The notes under the pieces are model-generated. The model was not told the DNA's origin and did not search any database. It worked only from the letters and a program-made list of their open reading frames with translations. From contig CAYGHG010000004.1 in NCBI GenBank assembly GCA_964349515.1, positions 1 to 49,795 of the forward strand: a stretch of DNA of 49,795 nt, read 5' to 3'. A program made the translations under genes and the position numbers. Position 1 is the stretch's first letter. Each line of letters opens with the position of its first letter. This document shows, piece by piece, positions 1-7,959 of this stretch. Origin of the DNA: CAYGHG01 sp964349515. GTDB lineage: Bacteria > Oederibacteriota > PGYV01 > CAYGHG01.

Positions 1-257
1 ACACTTAAGTGTACTGCAGATTATGGCCATTTACACAAATTTTATGACATACTCTCACATACACATCTACAAATGACACCCCGGATATAGACCCCGGATA
101 CGTAATACCCGGCACAACTTTCACAGGAAGCGGTAACTACAACATAAATGTCTATCCCATGTCAACTTTTACATCCAAATTCACCGGGCCTACCGCTCCG
201 TCAGCCGGGAACCTGATGATAGAGGGATTTACATCAGTACAAATCACAAAACCATAA
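1..257 (+). CDS. C-terminal fragment of an unrecognised protein, frameshifted, cut by window edge
   Basis: This is the only convincing plus-strand coding sequence. From about position 75 to the TAA at 255-257 the frame reads DTPDIDPGYVIPGTTFTGSG and then a beta-rich, Thr/Gly-rich tail ending in SVQITKP. Upstream, the same frame has a TGA at 45-47, but another frame continues plausibly (FMTYSHIHIYK, up to position 73), so a single-base frameshift near 74 would join them. The composition resembles the end of a secreted beta-sandwich protein. I do not recognise the family. It may be a pseudogene or a sequencing error. It converges on the minus-strand mtgA gene. Confidence 0.4.
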
Positions 258-299
258 ATCAAATAAAATAAAAAACTTGTATCGCATTCACGCAGAAGC

Positions 300-335
300 C
301 GTTAAAAACAAAACAGGAGGGTCACAGACCCTCCT
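300..335. repeat. 36-bp dispersed hairpin repeat, copy 1
   Basis: A 36-bp sequence is present identically at 300-335 and 529-564. Its 3' half is a perfect hairpin: AGGAGGGTC (315-323), loop ACA, GACCCTCCT (327-335). It lies downstream of the plus-strand gene fragment and could act as a transcription terminator, although no clear T-run follows. Confidence 0.7.
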
Positions 336-360
336 CTACGAATGTTATTATTAATAACGT

Positions 361-425
361 AAAGGCGGGTTTCAAACCCGCCTCGTTTTGTTCTGTCCCG
401 TTTCTGCTGTTATCTGTCTTTATCC
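361..425. repeat. Composite intergenic element: hairpin plus TTATCTGT-type tail (copy A)
   Basis: A GC-rich hairpin (GGCGGGTT at 364-371, AACCCGCC at 375-382) is followed by a T-rich stretch and a tail containing GCTGTTATCTGTCTTTATCC. The same order (GGCGGG hairpin, CTGTCC-rich stretch, CTTATCTGTATTCC) recurs at 30302-30405. Related tails occur at 38581-38730 and 39236-39297. The hairpin followed by CGTTTTG could terminate plus-strand transcription. Confidence 0.5.
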
Positions 426-528
426 AAAATTTTCCACGCGTACTCATCACTCGTCATTTCCCGTCCTAACCTTCGCACCCGTCTTTCCTGAGCCGTCATT
501 CTCAGTTCTGCAGCCTCGTCCTTCACGA

Positions 529-564
529 CGTTAAAAACAAAACAGGAGGGTCACAGACCCTCCT
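529..564. repeat. 36-bp dispersed hairpin repeat, copy 2
   Basis: Identical second copy of the 300-335 repeat, with the same 9-bp stem and 3-nt loop, located just beyond the 3' end of mtgA. Both copies begin CGTTAAAAACAAAACAGG. Confidence 0.7.
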
Positions 565-609
565 GTACTATTATGACAAACTAACACTCCTTTTTACTTT
601 CTCAATCTA

Positions 610-1326
610 TTATCTCCCTCTCAACTCTTCCTCCACATACCCCTGTTTTTTCATCCTCGATAAAATCGCAGCGGCACATTCCGCCTGATATGCGTTCACT
701 TTTCCGCTGCTGTACATACCTCCCCGCAGTACCGGCCTCGGCAGAAAAAAAGCAAGCAGCGCGGATTCTTCCGCGGTTAATGCTGCCGGATTTTTTCCAA
801 AATAGTGGTTTGAAGCCTCGGCAATACCGTATACCCCGTCGCCGAACTGCGCGGTATTCATGTAGTAATCCAGTATTTCCCTTTTTGACAGCACGCGTTC
901 AACACGCATCGCGGTTACAGCTTCCCTGATCTTGCGGCCAAAAGTTTTTTCCCCCGAAAAATACAGATTCTTTACCAGTTGCTGCGTCATGGTACTGGCG
1001 CCGTGTTTCTTTGCCCCCGACTTCAGATCACGCACCGCGGCTTGTGCGATTTCATGCGGGTCTATCCCTTTGTGGCTCCAAAACCTGCCGTCCTCTGAAA
1101 CTATTATGGCACCGGCAGCATGTTTGGGAAGCGCATCAGAACGAATAAAACTATCGTGAGAGGGATTTACCTGCCTTCTGCCAAGGTATTCTCCCCCCTT
1201 ATAAACCCGCACTGATATGCCTTCTTTTATGCCGGTAATTACAGGGAGAGAACGAAAAAAGTAAACAGAATATACAACAACAAACAGTAAAGAAAGTACT
1301 AATACAAAAACAGCTGTTTTTTTCAT
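610..1326 (-). CDS. mtgA: Monofunctional peptidoglycan glycosyltransferase (GT51)
   Basis: 238 aa, the usual length for MtgA. It polymerises lipid II into glycan strands on the outer face of the inner membrane. One N-terminal membrane anchor (about residues 5-25) precedes a GT51 domain. The catalytic motif is SEDGRFWSHKG (Glu78 catalytic, Asp79), followed by GASTMTQQ (109-116), the RKIREA segment and the YMNTAQFGDGVYGI block, all diagnostic of the family. No transpeptidase domain follows, which separates it from class A PBPs. No Shine-Dalgarno sequence precedes the ATG. The only promoter-like element sits so close that the transcript may be leaderless (see 1333-1341). It is transcribed alone; the next gene upstream is the xylanase, which ends 200 bp away behind a stem-loop. 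Confidence 0.93.
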   Translation of the reverse strand: MKKTAVFVLVLSLLFVVVYSVYFFRSLPVITGIKEGISVRVYKGGEYLGRRQVNPSHDSFIRSDALPKHAAGAIIVSEDGRFWSHKGIDPHEIAQAAVRDLKSGAKKHGASTMTQQLVKNLYFSGEKTFGRKIREAVTAMRVERVLSKREILDYYMNTAQFGDGVYGIAEASNHYFGKNPAALTAEESALLAFFLPRPVLRGGMYSSGKVNAYQAECAAAILSRMKKQGYVEEELRGR

Positions 1327-1332
1327 AAAGAA

Positions 1333-1341
1333 ATTATATCA
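1333..1341 (-). promoter_or_regulatory. Extended -10 promoter of mtgA
   Basis: On the minus strand this reads TGATATAAT, a perfect TGn extended -10 element. Only 6 nt separate it from the ATG at 1326, so the expected start site falls on the A of the start codon. No good -35 box is seen, as is usual for extended -10 promoters. Confidence 0.5.
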
Positions 1342-1492
1342 CTATCTTTAAAAACGACCCATATTTTTAATCACCTTACAACAAACGATACCGGGGGTTT
1401 TCTGTACGCGGACGCGCCCGCACTGTTTTTCGTATCTATCACGGGGTAATAAATCCCAGCCTGACATCCGGCCTGTTTCAAGAACGAACTTT

Positions 1493-1529
1493 GGGTATAG
1501 GGCTGAACAATTATCTCAACCCTATACCC
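1493..1529 (-). terminator. Stem-loop after the xylanase gene
   Basis: A perfect 10-bp inverted repeat, GGGTATAGGG (1493-1502) and CCCTATACCC (1520-1529), with a 17-nt loop, starts 11 nt beyond the stop codon at 1540. No U-run follows on the minus strand, so it may stabilise the mRNA end rather than act as a classical intrinsic terminator. Confidence 0.5.
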
Positions 1530-1539
1530 CTGTCGTCCG

Positions 1540-4500
1540 TTATTTCATCATTATTATGCTTGAAAACCCGGTGCTTGTCCCTTCTTTCATCTTAAGATCT
1601 ACTTTTAACAGGTACATCCCCGCAGCAAGTACTTTTCCGCCCGCTGCCTTGCCGTCCCACTTGACAGTATGAGCACCGGTCGAGAGATAATAGACCCCCT
1701 CGAGTTCCTGCTGCCATAACAGCCTGCCTGACTGGGAGAATATTTTGAGCGAGACTTTTGACGACGGGTCAAGCGCGTAAACCATATCATTAAAACCTGC
1801 CGTGGTTATCGTGCCGTCTGTCGTGCTTATCGAATACGACAGAGTTGCGCCTGTGTCAGACGTTGCCGGGTTCGGGTAAGACATTACCGAGGAAATCTCC
1901 GCCGGAAGCGTCGTTGACGCAGGTTCCTGTCCCCATACCAGGCTGCCGTTCATGTATGCCGTGGTTTTTGTCCACGTCTGCCAGCTTTGCGAGTTTGTGA
2001 AGCTCCAGTCATTTGACTGCGTCATTGCCGACCAGTCAGATTTATTGAATCTTATCTGTATCTCAGCGTACTCATTTTGCTGCAGGATGATCCCGCCGTT
2101 AAACTTGATGCTTACGTAGTGTGTCTGTCCGCCGATATTTGCGGAAACCGCAGAGAGCTGTACATTGCCGCTTATCGTGGAACCCTGAGGCAGCCTGCCT
2201 GCCCAGTTCAGCCACGACTGTACTGTCTGGTTAGTGCCGTCAAAATTGAGCCAGTAACGCACTTCAACTGAATTCAAGTTGAGCCCGGAAGATCCTGTGT
2301 TCATGATCCTGATGCTCGGCTGCGGGCTGTTTGTACTGTTATTGATGTCCCCGCTCTTAACACTTATAGAGAAATTAGCCGTTACAGGTGTTGTCGGTGT
2401 TGATATCGGAGGTACTGCAGTGTTTGTCGGTACCGGAGTCGTAGGAGTTGATGTCGGAGGCACTGCCGTGTTTGTAGGTACCGGTGTCGTAGGTGTTGAA
2501 GTCGGAACTACTGCCGTGTTTGTCGGTACCGGAGTCGTAGGAGTTGATGTCGGAGGCACTGCCGTGTTTGTCGGCACAGGCGTCGTCGGCGTTGATGTCG
2601 GAGGTAATGCTGTGTTTGTCGCCACAGGCGTATTTGTCGGTATTGCAGGCTGCGGTATTACCTGTATTGCGCATACTTTTGCGTTGTCAACCGCCGCAGG
2701 CCCGAACTCTATTGTGATTTTTCCGGCAGAAGGCGCTATGTTATTGAATATTACATCAAGCGCCTTTCCGTTGCCGCCGGCAGCCGTAAAGATATCCATG
2801 TCCGTAATCACAGTATTTCCGTTGATAGATACATTGAAACTTCTTAAACCGGCCTCTGCATGGAAAGTCTCAGCCATTTTCAGGGTTACCTGATATGTTC
2901 CCGCAGGCACACTGAACGAATAGCTGAAAGGATTTCCGTAGCGCTCGCTCTGATACAATGCCTGGTCCGCGGCAGATGGCAGCGCGCCTGATACTGCATT
3001 AGTAGTGGTATATACTGTTCCGCCGGTGAAATTCCTGTCAGAGAGCCATGTCATACCCATCGAGTCGGTATATGATACGTCGCTTCCCGCGAGCACGCGC
3101 CATGTTGCCGCGACTACAGCCGTAGGAGTCAGAGTAGCTGTAGCAGGCGGAGTTGCGGTGGCAGTCGCAATGGGAGTTGCAGTCCTTGTTGCTGTTGCAG
3201 TCGCGGTGGCAGGAGGAACTGTTGCCGTCGGCGTCACAGCGCCCTGTTTCGCAAATGCCATGTCGTCAACATAGAACGCAGCGGTGGTGGTGCCGGTTTC
3301 TACAAAGAGCCTTGCAACCCTTAAGAGCCCCGTCCATGTAACATTTGCCGAGCCGCTTACCTGAGTCCAGCCTGTGCTGTTTGCCGCGGCCGAGCCCAGT
3401 GATATGTATTTGCTTCCCGCGTCATCCTTGATGAAAAGCGTGAGTTTTGCAGTGTCTGTTCCTGTCGCAAGCCTGGACCACACGCTTGCGCTGTAGGTTC
3501 CCTGCCCCTGCGCAAGCAGGTAAGGCAGTACATACTGCCCTATGCCATGATATGCCTGCGACCTGTTGTAAACCCTTGCTGATTTGCTGCCTGAGCGCAC
3601 AATCGAAGTTTCCTCGGCAATCGCGCCGCCTGACATTTCGTTGAAGCAGTATATGGAGCTTTCAAACCCGCCGTTGTAAATACCGGCAACAGGGTTGAGT
3701 TTCAGAACTGATTCTATGGCGTAGTAAGCCGGTTTCTTGTTGTAATTCGTGTCAAATATCAGAGCCGCGTCAGATGCCCCGTTTGTAAACCCGGGTATCC
3801 ACGAATGCTTGTCGGTAAAGCCCCACAGGAACATCCTCTTAATATTCGGGTGCGTCATGCACAGGAAAGCCATGTCAGCATACGCCTTTGCCTGCGACTG
3901 CAGTTTTGCCGCGTCCACAGGTACGGGTATTGCGACGTCAAGTTCGGTGACCGACACCTGCAGCCCGAGAGCAGTGAGCCTCTGTGCGTTTTCCCAGATA
4001 TCGTCGTTTAAGCGCCAGTTATGCCCCACATGGCACTGCCAGCCCACGCCGTCTATCGGTACGTTCTGAGCTTTCAAATTGCTGACCATCTGATATATAT
4101 AGTTTGACTTTCCGTTCAAGCCCTCGTTGCCGTAGTCATTATAGAAGAGTTTTGCATGCGGGTCTGCCTGACGCGCCCAGCTGAATGCCTGAGGTATGTA
4201 GTCGCCGAGCTTCTGGTGCCAGAAATCATCCGTCCTATAGCCGTAAGGCGAGTTGTCCCGTACCGCTTCATTTACCACGTCCCACTCATTCATTTTGCCG
4301 CTGTACCTTCCGGCCATTGCGTTTATGTATGACCTGAGCATGTCGCTTATCTGCGCGTTTGTATAGCTTCCGCTGCTCATCCAGCCGGGCACGACCGTAT
4401 AATAAACCAGAACGTGGCCGCGCATCAGCATATTGTTGGCGTCCCTGAAACTCCTGTAATAATCAGTGGTTGAAAAATTGTAGCTGTACGGCCCGTTCCA

Positions 4501-7500
4501 CAGATAGGCCTTGAATTCATTCTCCCCGCCCATCCAGTTAAATTCTTTCGCGAGCGTGCTGCTGTATATGGCCTCATTGCGCAGAGGGCTGTTCGCGGCT
4601 TCAGCCCCGAAAAGCATTCCCTTTGCAGCCGCAAGATCCCTTAGCCCGCCTGTAACAACAGGTATTGTAGGAGTTGTAGTCGGCACAGCCTGCGTATTAG
4701 TGGCTACAGGTGTGTTTGTAACAGTTACTCCCGACTGCGTAAAGCTGTATGAAACAAAATTAAAGAGGAAGCCTGTCCCGCCGGTAAACATGAAATACAC
4801 ATCCTGCACGCCTGTCGCGCCGGAAATCGTACAGCTCCTGTTCTGCCAGGTCTGCCAGCCTCCGGTTCCCGCCACAGAACATGTGCCGATGATAGGCCCT
4901 GTAGTGCTTCCGAGGCGTATTACTATGTTGCCGCCGCTTGTCGCGCTTGCGACACGGGCGGTAAACCCGGTGGCGCCTGTTCCAAAGTTTACTCCCTTTA
5001 CCATTATCCAGTCATTGTTCTCAATATTCGCGACATTGAGACCGCCTTCAGAGCATGCCTCAGTTGCTATTCCGGAGCTCCTTGCCATGGTAACCGCTTT
5101 ATTCGTGGTATACGGGTTGAAAGTTTTAAGAGCGTTTACACCCGTAGTCGTCGGTATGACTCTCTGAATCGTTCCGTCCGCATTAAAGTACAGCCTGTCA
5201 AGCGCGACGCTTCTCTCGTATATGCCGTTGCAGTTGCCGAGATTGGTATTTGACAGACGCCTGGTATGATAAGCCACATACCAGTCATTGCCGATGTTCA
5301 CAATAGAAGCGTGGTTATTGTTGCCGCAGTTGTCAGAAGGATTTAAAAGTATTGTTCCCCTGTGGGTGAAACCTGTCATCGGGTTGCTGCTTGTCATGTA
5401 GTCTATCGAAGCAGCCGGTGAAGCCGAAAAATCCGTCGAGTAAGAGAAGTAGTATATGCCGTTGCGTTTGTTCATGTAGGGCGCTTCGAAATACCTCGGT
5501 GCGTCTATTGTCACAGCCGAGCCGTTTACGCTTATCATGTCTGAATTAAGCTTAATTACCCTTGCATTACCCGGCCCGCCGCCGCCGAAGTACAGATATG
5601 CCTGGCCGTCGTCATCAATGAATGCAGCAGGATCAAATATCCATGTTACTCCGCTGACTCCGGGCGTGCTTGACGTGATGATAGCGCGTCCTACAGGGTC
5701 GGTAAATGGCCCTGTCGGGCTTGTGCTTCTCATTACGCCTATGCTGCCTCCGCCGTTGCCAAAGTAAACATAGTAATAACCGTTCCTGTATATCGCACCG
5801 GGCGCGTAGGTCAGACCTGCCCATGAAATGTTCGCAGCATCCACAACCTCGCCTTCATCAGTCCAGTTGATAAGGTCATCAGAGGACATCAGGGTGACGT
5901 TTGTGATGTCATAACCTGTAGCGCCGTTTTTGTCATGTGAATTATATATGTACATCCTGCCGTTATACCAGTGCGCGCTCGGGTCGGCAGTATATTTGTG
6001 ATACATCAGCGGGTTGCCGCCGAATATCGTGGTAATCGGAGTATTCACCGGAGTCACAACAGCTGTCGCTGTCGCTGTCGCGGAGCTCTGCACGGTTATT
6101 GTGAAAACCTGTGTTGATTTCGCGCCGCAAGCGTTGGTATGTGTTGCAGTGTATGTATTTGTTCCAACCGAGAGCGCTATTGCGAGCAGTTCGCGCGAAG
6201 TTGAGGTAAACCCGTTAGGCCCTGCCCAGCTCCACGAACCGCCTGTTACAGGCTGCGGCCCGAGATTTACTGTAGCCGGAAGCGAGGCAACTGTTACGCT
6301 GCCCGTCTGCGTCCATGCGCCTGTTCCCACCTGCAGATAAGGTACAATCGCCGTTGCGGCACACGGCGTTGAAGTCGCAGTCGGCCCTACCGATCCGTTT
6401 GAAGCCACAAAAGAAACAATGCTTCTCGCGGGAAGATTGTAAGTAAATGAATTATTTGATACGCTTACCGCAGGCTGCGCCACCAGGTTTGTTGACGCAT
6501 CGGTTCTCCACGGCGTGACCGACGTCACGTTGAGGCCGTTTAAGCTGAAAGTCTGGCTCGTTGCCGAGCTGTTGTTATTAATTGCTACAAAAACTATTCT
6601 CGAAGGGTTTGAATTGTTTGTATTCTTAAAAGCGCTGACCTGAACTCCTGATGTCGGCGCGGCAGTCGCGCCCATGCGGTAGTATCCCGGCCTTATGAAC
6701 TTGCTGTAGTTTCCGAGGGCAAAAGCCTTTATGTTCAGCTGGCCGTTTGTTGCCAGGTCCTGTATCCACCAGTAGTGAAAAGCATTCATGCCTGCGTTCA
6801 CAAAACAGGTCTGTACCCAGCCTGCCTGCTGCAGGGCGCCGGATATGTCAAGCGTATTGGCGGATATCTCGGTTTCCCAGTACTCCTGATTTGTAACCTG
6901 CGTAAAACCATAAGAAGAAAGCGGCCCGGGGTCTCTGCCATACATATGCGTTCCGATTATGCCCACATAAGATGCTGTCGTTGGATTGTTCATGGTTGTG
7001 GAAGCAAGATGCAAACCGCCGGGATTAACGGGTTCCGGAATCATTATCTTGACGGAATTTAACCCCGCGTTATCAAGCGCGCTGCGGAAAGCGCGTACAA
7101 ATACTTCAAACTGCCCGGCTGTCCAGAGGCATGACTCATAATCCGGGTTCCAGTCGGGTTCATTCTGCGGTGAAATAGCGTAGAGGTCTATTCCGCGGCT
7201 CTTTGCGTACTGTACGTAATTCACAAGGTAATTGGCATATCCTGTGGTCGCGCTGTTTGGCGCGCCGGAAGAAGACCCGAGAAATGTATTATTGCTTACG
7301 TTTCCGTTTACATTGTTGTTTGCCTTGTACTGGGGAGGCGGCGACCACTCAGCTGCCCAGCAGAGGAGGTTCGGGTTGGCAGCCTTGGCCGCGACGAGGT
7401 TGTTTACCTCTGCCGCGTGATTGCCGTTTGGGTCTATCCTGGCTCTCAGCATGGATATTCCTATATTCCCGTTCAGGTTGTTGTCAGCGAAAAGCGCTGT

Positions 7501-7656
7501 TGCGCTCGCGCCTGCCAGGCCGTACCACGCGCTTGATACTCCTACGCCGCGGATGAACTGGTGGGTTGTTGTTGCGTCTATGGTACAGGTAGCCGCAAAC
7601 AAGGAAGGAACAGCAAGAGCAAGAAGCAACGACAAGAGCATAAAGATTTTCTTCAT
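1540..7656 (-). CDS. Multicatalytic secreted xylan-degrading enzyme: GH30-GH43-CBM6-GH10-CBM22-malectin-CBM3
   Basis: 2038 aa from the ATG at 7656, chosen because a typical signal peptide (MKKIFMLLSLLLALAV) follows it and AAGGGGAG precedes it; an in-frame ATG at 7689 would only add a polar leader. Approximate modules: signal 1-22; GH30 xylanase 22-425 (acid/base E166 in SPQNEPDW, nucleophile E263 in WETEIS); PKD-like 435-522; GH43 545-840 (D558 in TADPSAHW, D675 in IFDPAAF, E724 in YFEAPYMN); CBM6 845-970; GH10 xylanase 1002-1320 (acid/base E1130 in DVVNEAV, nucleophile E1238 in SVTELDV); CBM22/CBM4-like 1322-1470; malectin 1517-1668; five 16-residue Pro/Thr repeats; CBM3 1758-1915; FlgD/Por-type tail to the end. 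Inference: backbone cleavage by GH10 and GH30 plus arabinose/xylose removal by GH43, held on cellulose by CBM3. All catalytic residues are present. It is the last gene of locus A, with its own promoter and operator pair. Confidence 0.93.
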   Translation of the reverse strand: MKKIFMLLSLLLALAVPSLFAATCTIDATTTHQFIRGVGVSSAWYGLAGASATALFADNNLNGNIGISMLRARIDPNGNHAAEVNNLVAAKAANPNLLCWAAEWSPPPQYKANNNVNGNVSNNTFLGSSSGAPNSATTGYANYLVNYVQYAKSRGIDLYAISPQNEPDWNPDYESCLWTAGQFEVFVRAFRSALDNAGLNSVKIMIPEPVNPGGLHLASTTMNNPTTASYVGIIGTHMYGRDPGPLSSYGFTQVTNQEYWETEISANTLDISGALQQAGWVQTCFVNAGMNAFHYWWIQDLATNGQLNIKAFALGNYSKFIRPGYYRMGATAAPTSGVQVSAFKNTNNSNPSRIVFVAINNNSSATSQTFSLNGLNVTSVTPWRTDASTNLVAQPAVSVSNNSFTYNLPARSIVSFVASNGSVGPTATSTPCAATAIVPYLQVGTGAWTQTGSVTVASLPATVNLGPQPVTGGSWSWAGPNGFTSTSRELLAIALSVGTNTYTATHTNACGAKSTQVFTITVQSSATATATAVVTPVNTPITTIFGGNPLMYHKYTADPSAHWYNGRMYIYNSHDKNGATGYDITNVTLMSSDDLINWTDEGEVVDAANISWAGLTYAPGAIYRNGYYYVYFGNGGGSIGVMRSTSPTGPFTDPVGRAIITSSTPGVSGVTWIFDPAAFIDDDGQAYLYFGGGGPGNARVIKLNSDMISVNGSAVTIDAPRYFEAPYMNKRNGIYYFSYSTDFSASPAASIDYMTSSNPMTGFTHRGTILLNPSDNCGNNNHASIVNIGNDWYVAYHTRRLSNTNLGNCNGIYERSVALDRLYFNADGTIQRVIPTTTGVNALKTFNPYTTNKAVTMARSSGIATEACSEGGLNVANIENNDWIMVKGVNFGTGATGFTARVASATSGGNIVIRLGSTTGPIIGTCSVAGTGGWQTWQNRSCTISGATGVQDVYFMFTGGTGFLFNFVSYSFTQSGVTVTNTPVATNTQAVPTTTPTIPVVTGGLRDLAAAKGMLFGAEAANSPLRNEAIYSSTLAKEFNWMGGENEFKAYLWNGPYSYNFSTTDYYRSFRDANNMLMRGHVLVYYTVVPGWMSSGSYTNAQISDMLRSYINAMAGRYSGKMNEWDVVNEAVRDNSPYGYRTDDFWHQKLGDYIPQAFSWARQADPHAKLFYNDYGNEGLNGKSNYIYQMVSNLKAQNVPIDGVGWQCHVGHNWRLNDDIWENAQRLTALGLQVSVTELDVAIPVPVDAAKLQSQAKAYADMAFLCMTHPNIKRMFLWGFTDKHSWIPGFTNGASDAALIFDTNYNKKPAYYAIESVLKLNPVAGIYNGGFESSIYCFNEMSGGAIAEETSIVRSGSKSARVYNRSQAYHGIGQYVLPYLLAQGQGTYSASVWSRLATGTDTAKLTLFIKDDAGSKYISLGSAAANSTGWTQVSGSANVTWTGLLRVARLFVETGTTTAAFYVDDMAFAKQGAVTPTATVPPATATATATRTATPIATATATPPATATLTPTAVVAATWRVLAGSDVSYTDSMGMTWLSDRNFTGGTVYTTTNAVSGALPSAADQALYQSERYGNPFSYSFSVPAGTYQVTLKMAETFHAEAGLRSFNVSINGNTVITDMDIFTAAGGNGKALDVIFNNIAPSAGKITIEFGPAAVDNAKVCAIQVIPQPAIPTNTPVATNTALPPTSTPTTPVPTNTAVPPTSTPTTPVPTNTAVVPTSTPTTPVPTNTAVPPTSTPTTPVPTNTAVPPISTPTTPVTANFSISVKSGDINNSTNSPQPSIRIMNTGSSGLNLNSVEVRYWLNFDGTNQTVQSWLNWAGRLPQGSTISGNVQLSAVSANIGGQTHYVSIKFNGGIILQQNEYAEIQIRFNKSDWSAMTQSNDWSFTNSQSWQTWTKTTAYMNGSLVWGQEPASTTLPAEISSVMSYPNPATSDTGATLSYSISTTDGTITTAGFNDMVYALDPSSKVSLKIFSQSGRLLWQQELEGVYYLSTGAHTVKWDGKAAGGKVLAAGMYLLKVDLKMKEGTSTGFSSIIMMK
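2389..2640 (-). repeat. 48-bp tandem coding repeat (Pro/Thr linker)
   Basis: About five copies of a 48-bp unit within the xylanase gene, encoding PVPTNTAVPPTSTPTT with small variations. It forms a flexible linker between the malectin and CBM3 modules. High identity between units makes it prone to copy-number change and mis-assembly. Confidence 0.85.
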
Positions 7657-7716
7657 TTTCCACTCCCCTTTGAGATTTTTTATTTTCATTTTTACTTTTT
7701 TCCTCCGTCAGTATTG

Positions 7717-7730
7717 TATGAACGTTCATA
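7717..7730. promoter_or_regulatory. Operator O1 of the xylanase gene
   Basis: Perfect 14-bp palindrome TATGAACGTTCATA in the 5' leader. The core TGAACGTTCA recurs at 7780-7789, with centres 61 bp apart (about six helical turns). A central CG in a palindrome is the usual form of a LacI-family operator; the likely ligand is the repressor encoded at 9396-10415. Confidence 0.7.
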
Positions 7731-7775
7731 TTTCTTGCTAATAAAAAATTTGCCTGTTAAAACGCTTTTTCCCTC

Positions 7776-7793
7776 GATATGAACGTTCACATC
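7776..7793. promoter_or_regulatory. Operator O2 of the xylanase gene, at the transcription start
   Basis: GATATGAACGTTCACATC is an 18-bp near-perfect palindrome (one mismatched pair) sharing the TGAACGTTCA core with O1. It lies directly downstream of the -10 box, covering about +3 to +20, a position that would block initiation or promoter escape. Confidence 0.7.
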
Positions 7794-7801
7794 TCAAGAT
7801 A

Positions 7802-7830
7802 AATATACATTGATTTTTCATGTTTGTCAA
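7802..7830 (-). promoter_or_regulatory. Sigma-70 promoter of the xylanase gene
   Basis: On the minus strand: TTGACA (7830-7825), 17-nt spacer, TATATT (7807-7802). This is a near-consensus promoter giving a leader of about 139 nt before the ATG at 7656, with both operators inside the leader. Strong promoter plus repressor sites implies inducible expression. Confidence 0.8.
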
Positions 7831-7935
7831 GAAATAATTATGATATTTAAAAGTTTTTTCATAAAAGCATTTAAAATATAGGCAAAATACAGGCGATGCA
7901 ATTATTTGCAAACATTAGATTACGAATGACGGCAA

Positions 7936-7956
7936 GCCGCTTTCAGGCACAGCGGC
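7936..7956 (-). terminator. Weak stem-loop after the ATPase gene
   Basis: GCCGCT (7936-7941) and AGCGGC (7951-7956) form a 6-bp stem with a 9-nt loop just beyond the stop of the ATPase gene. There is no U-run, so terminator function is uncertain. Confidence 0.3.
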
Positions 7957-7959
7957 AAA

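Noticed and set aside
2279..2893. 204-codon plus-strand reading frame rich in GTGVVGVDVGGTAVFV
   Set aside because: It is the antisense of the Pro/Thr linker repeats of the xylanase; repetitive coding sequence keeps other frames open.
7657..7689. Upstream start of the xylanase gene at 7689
   Set aside because: It would add 11 polar residues before a typical signal peptide; the ATG at 7656 has its own ribosome site at better spacing.
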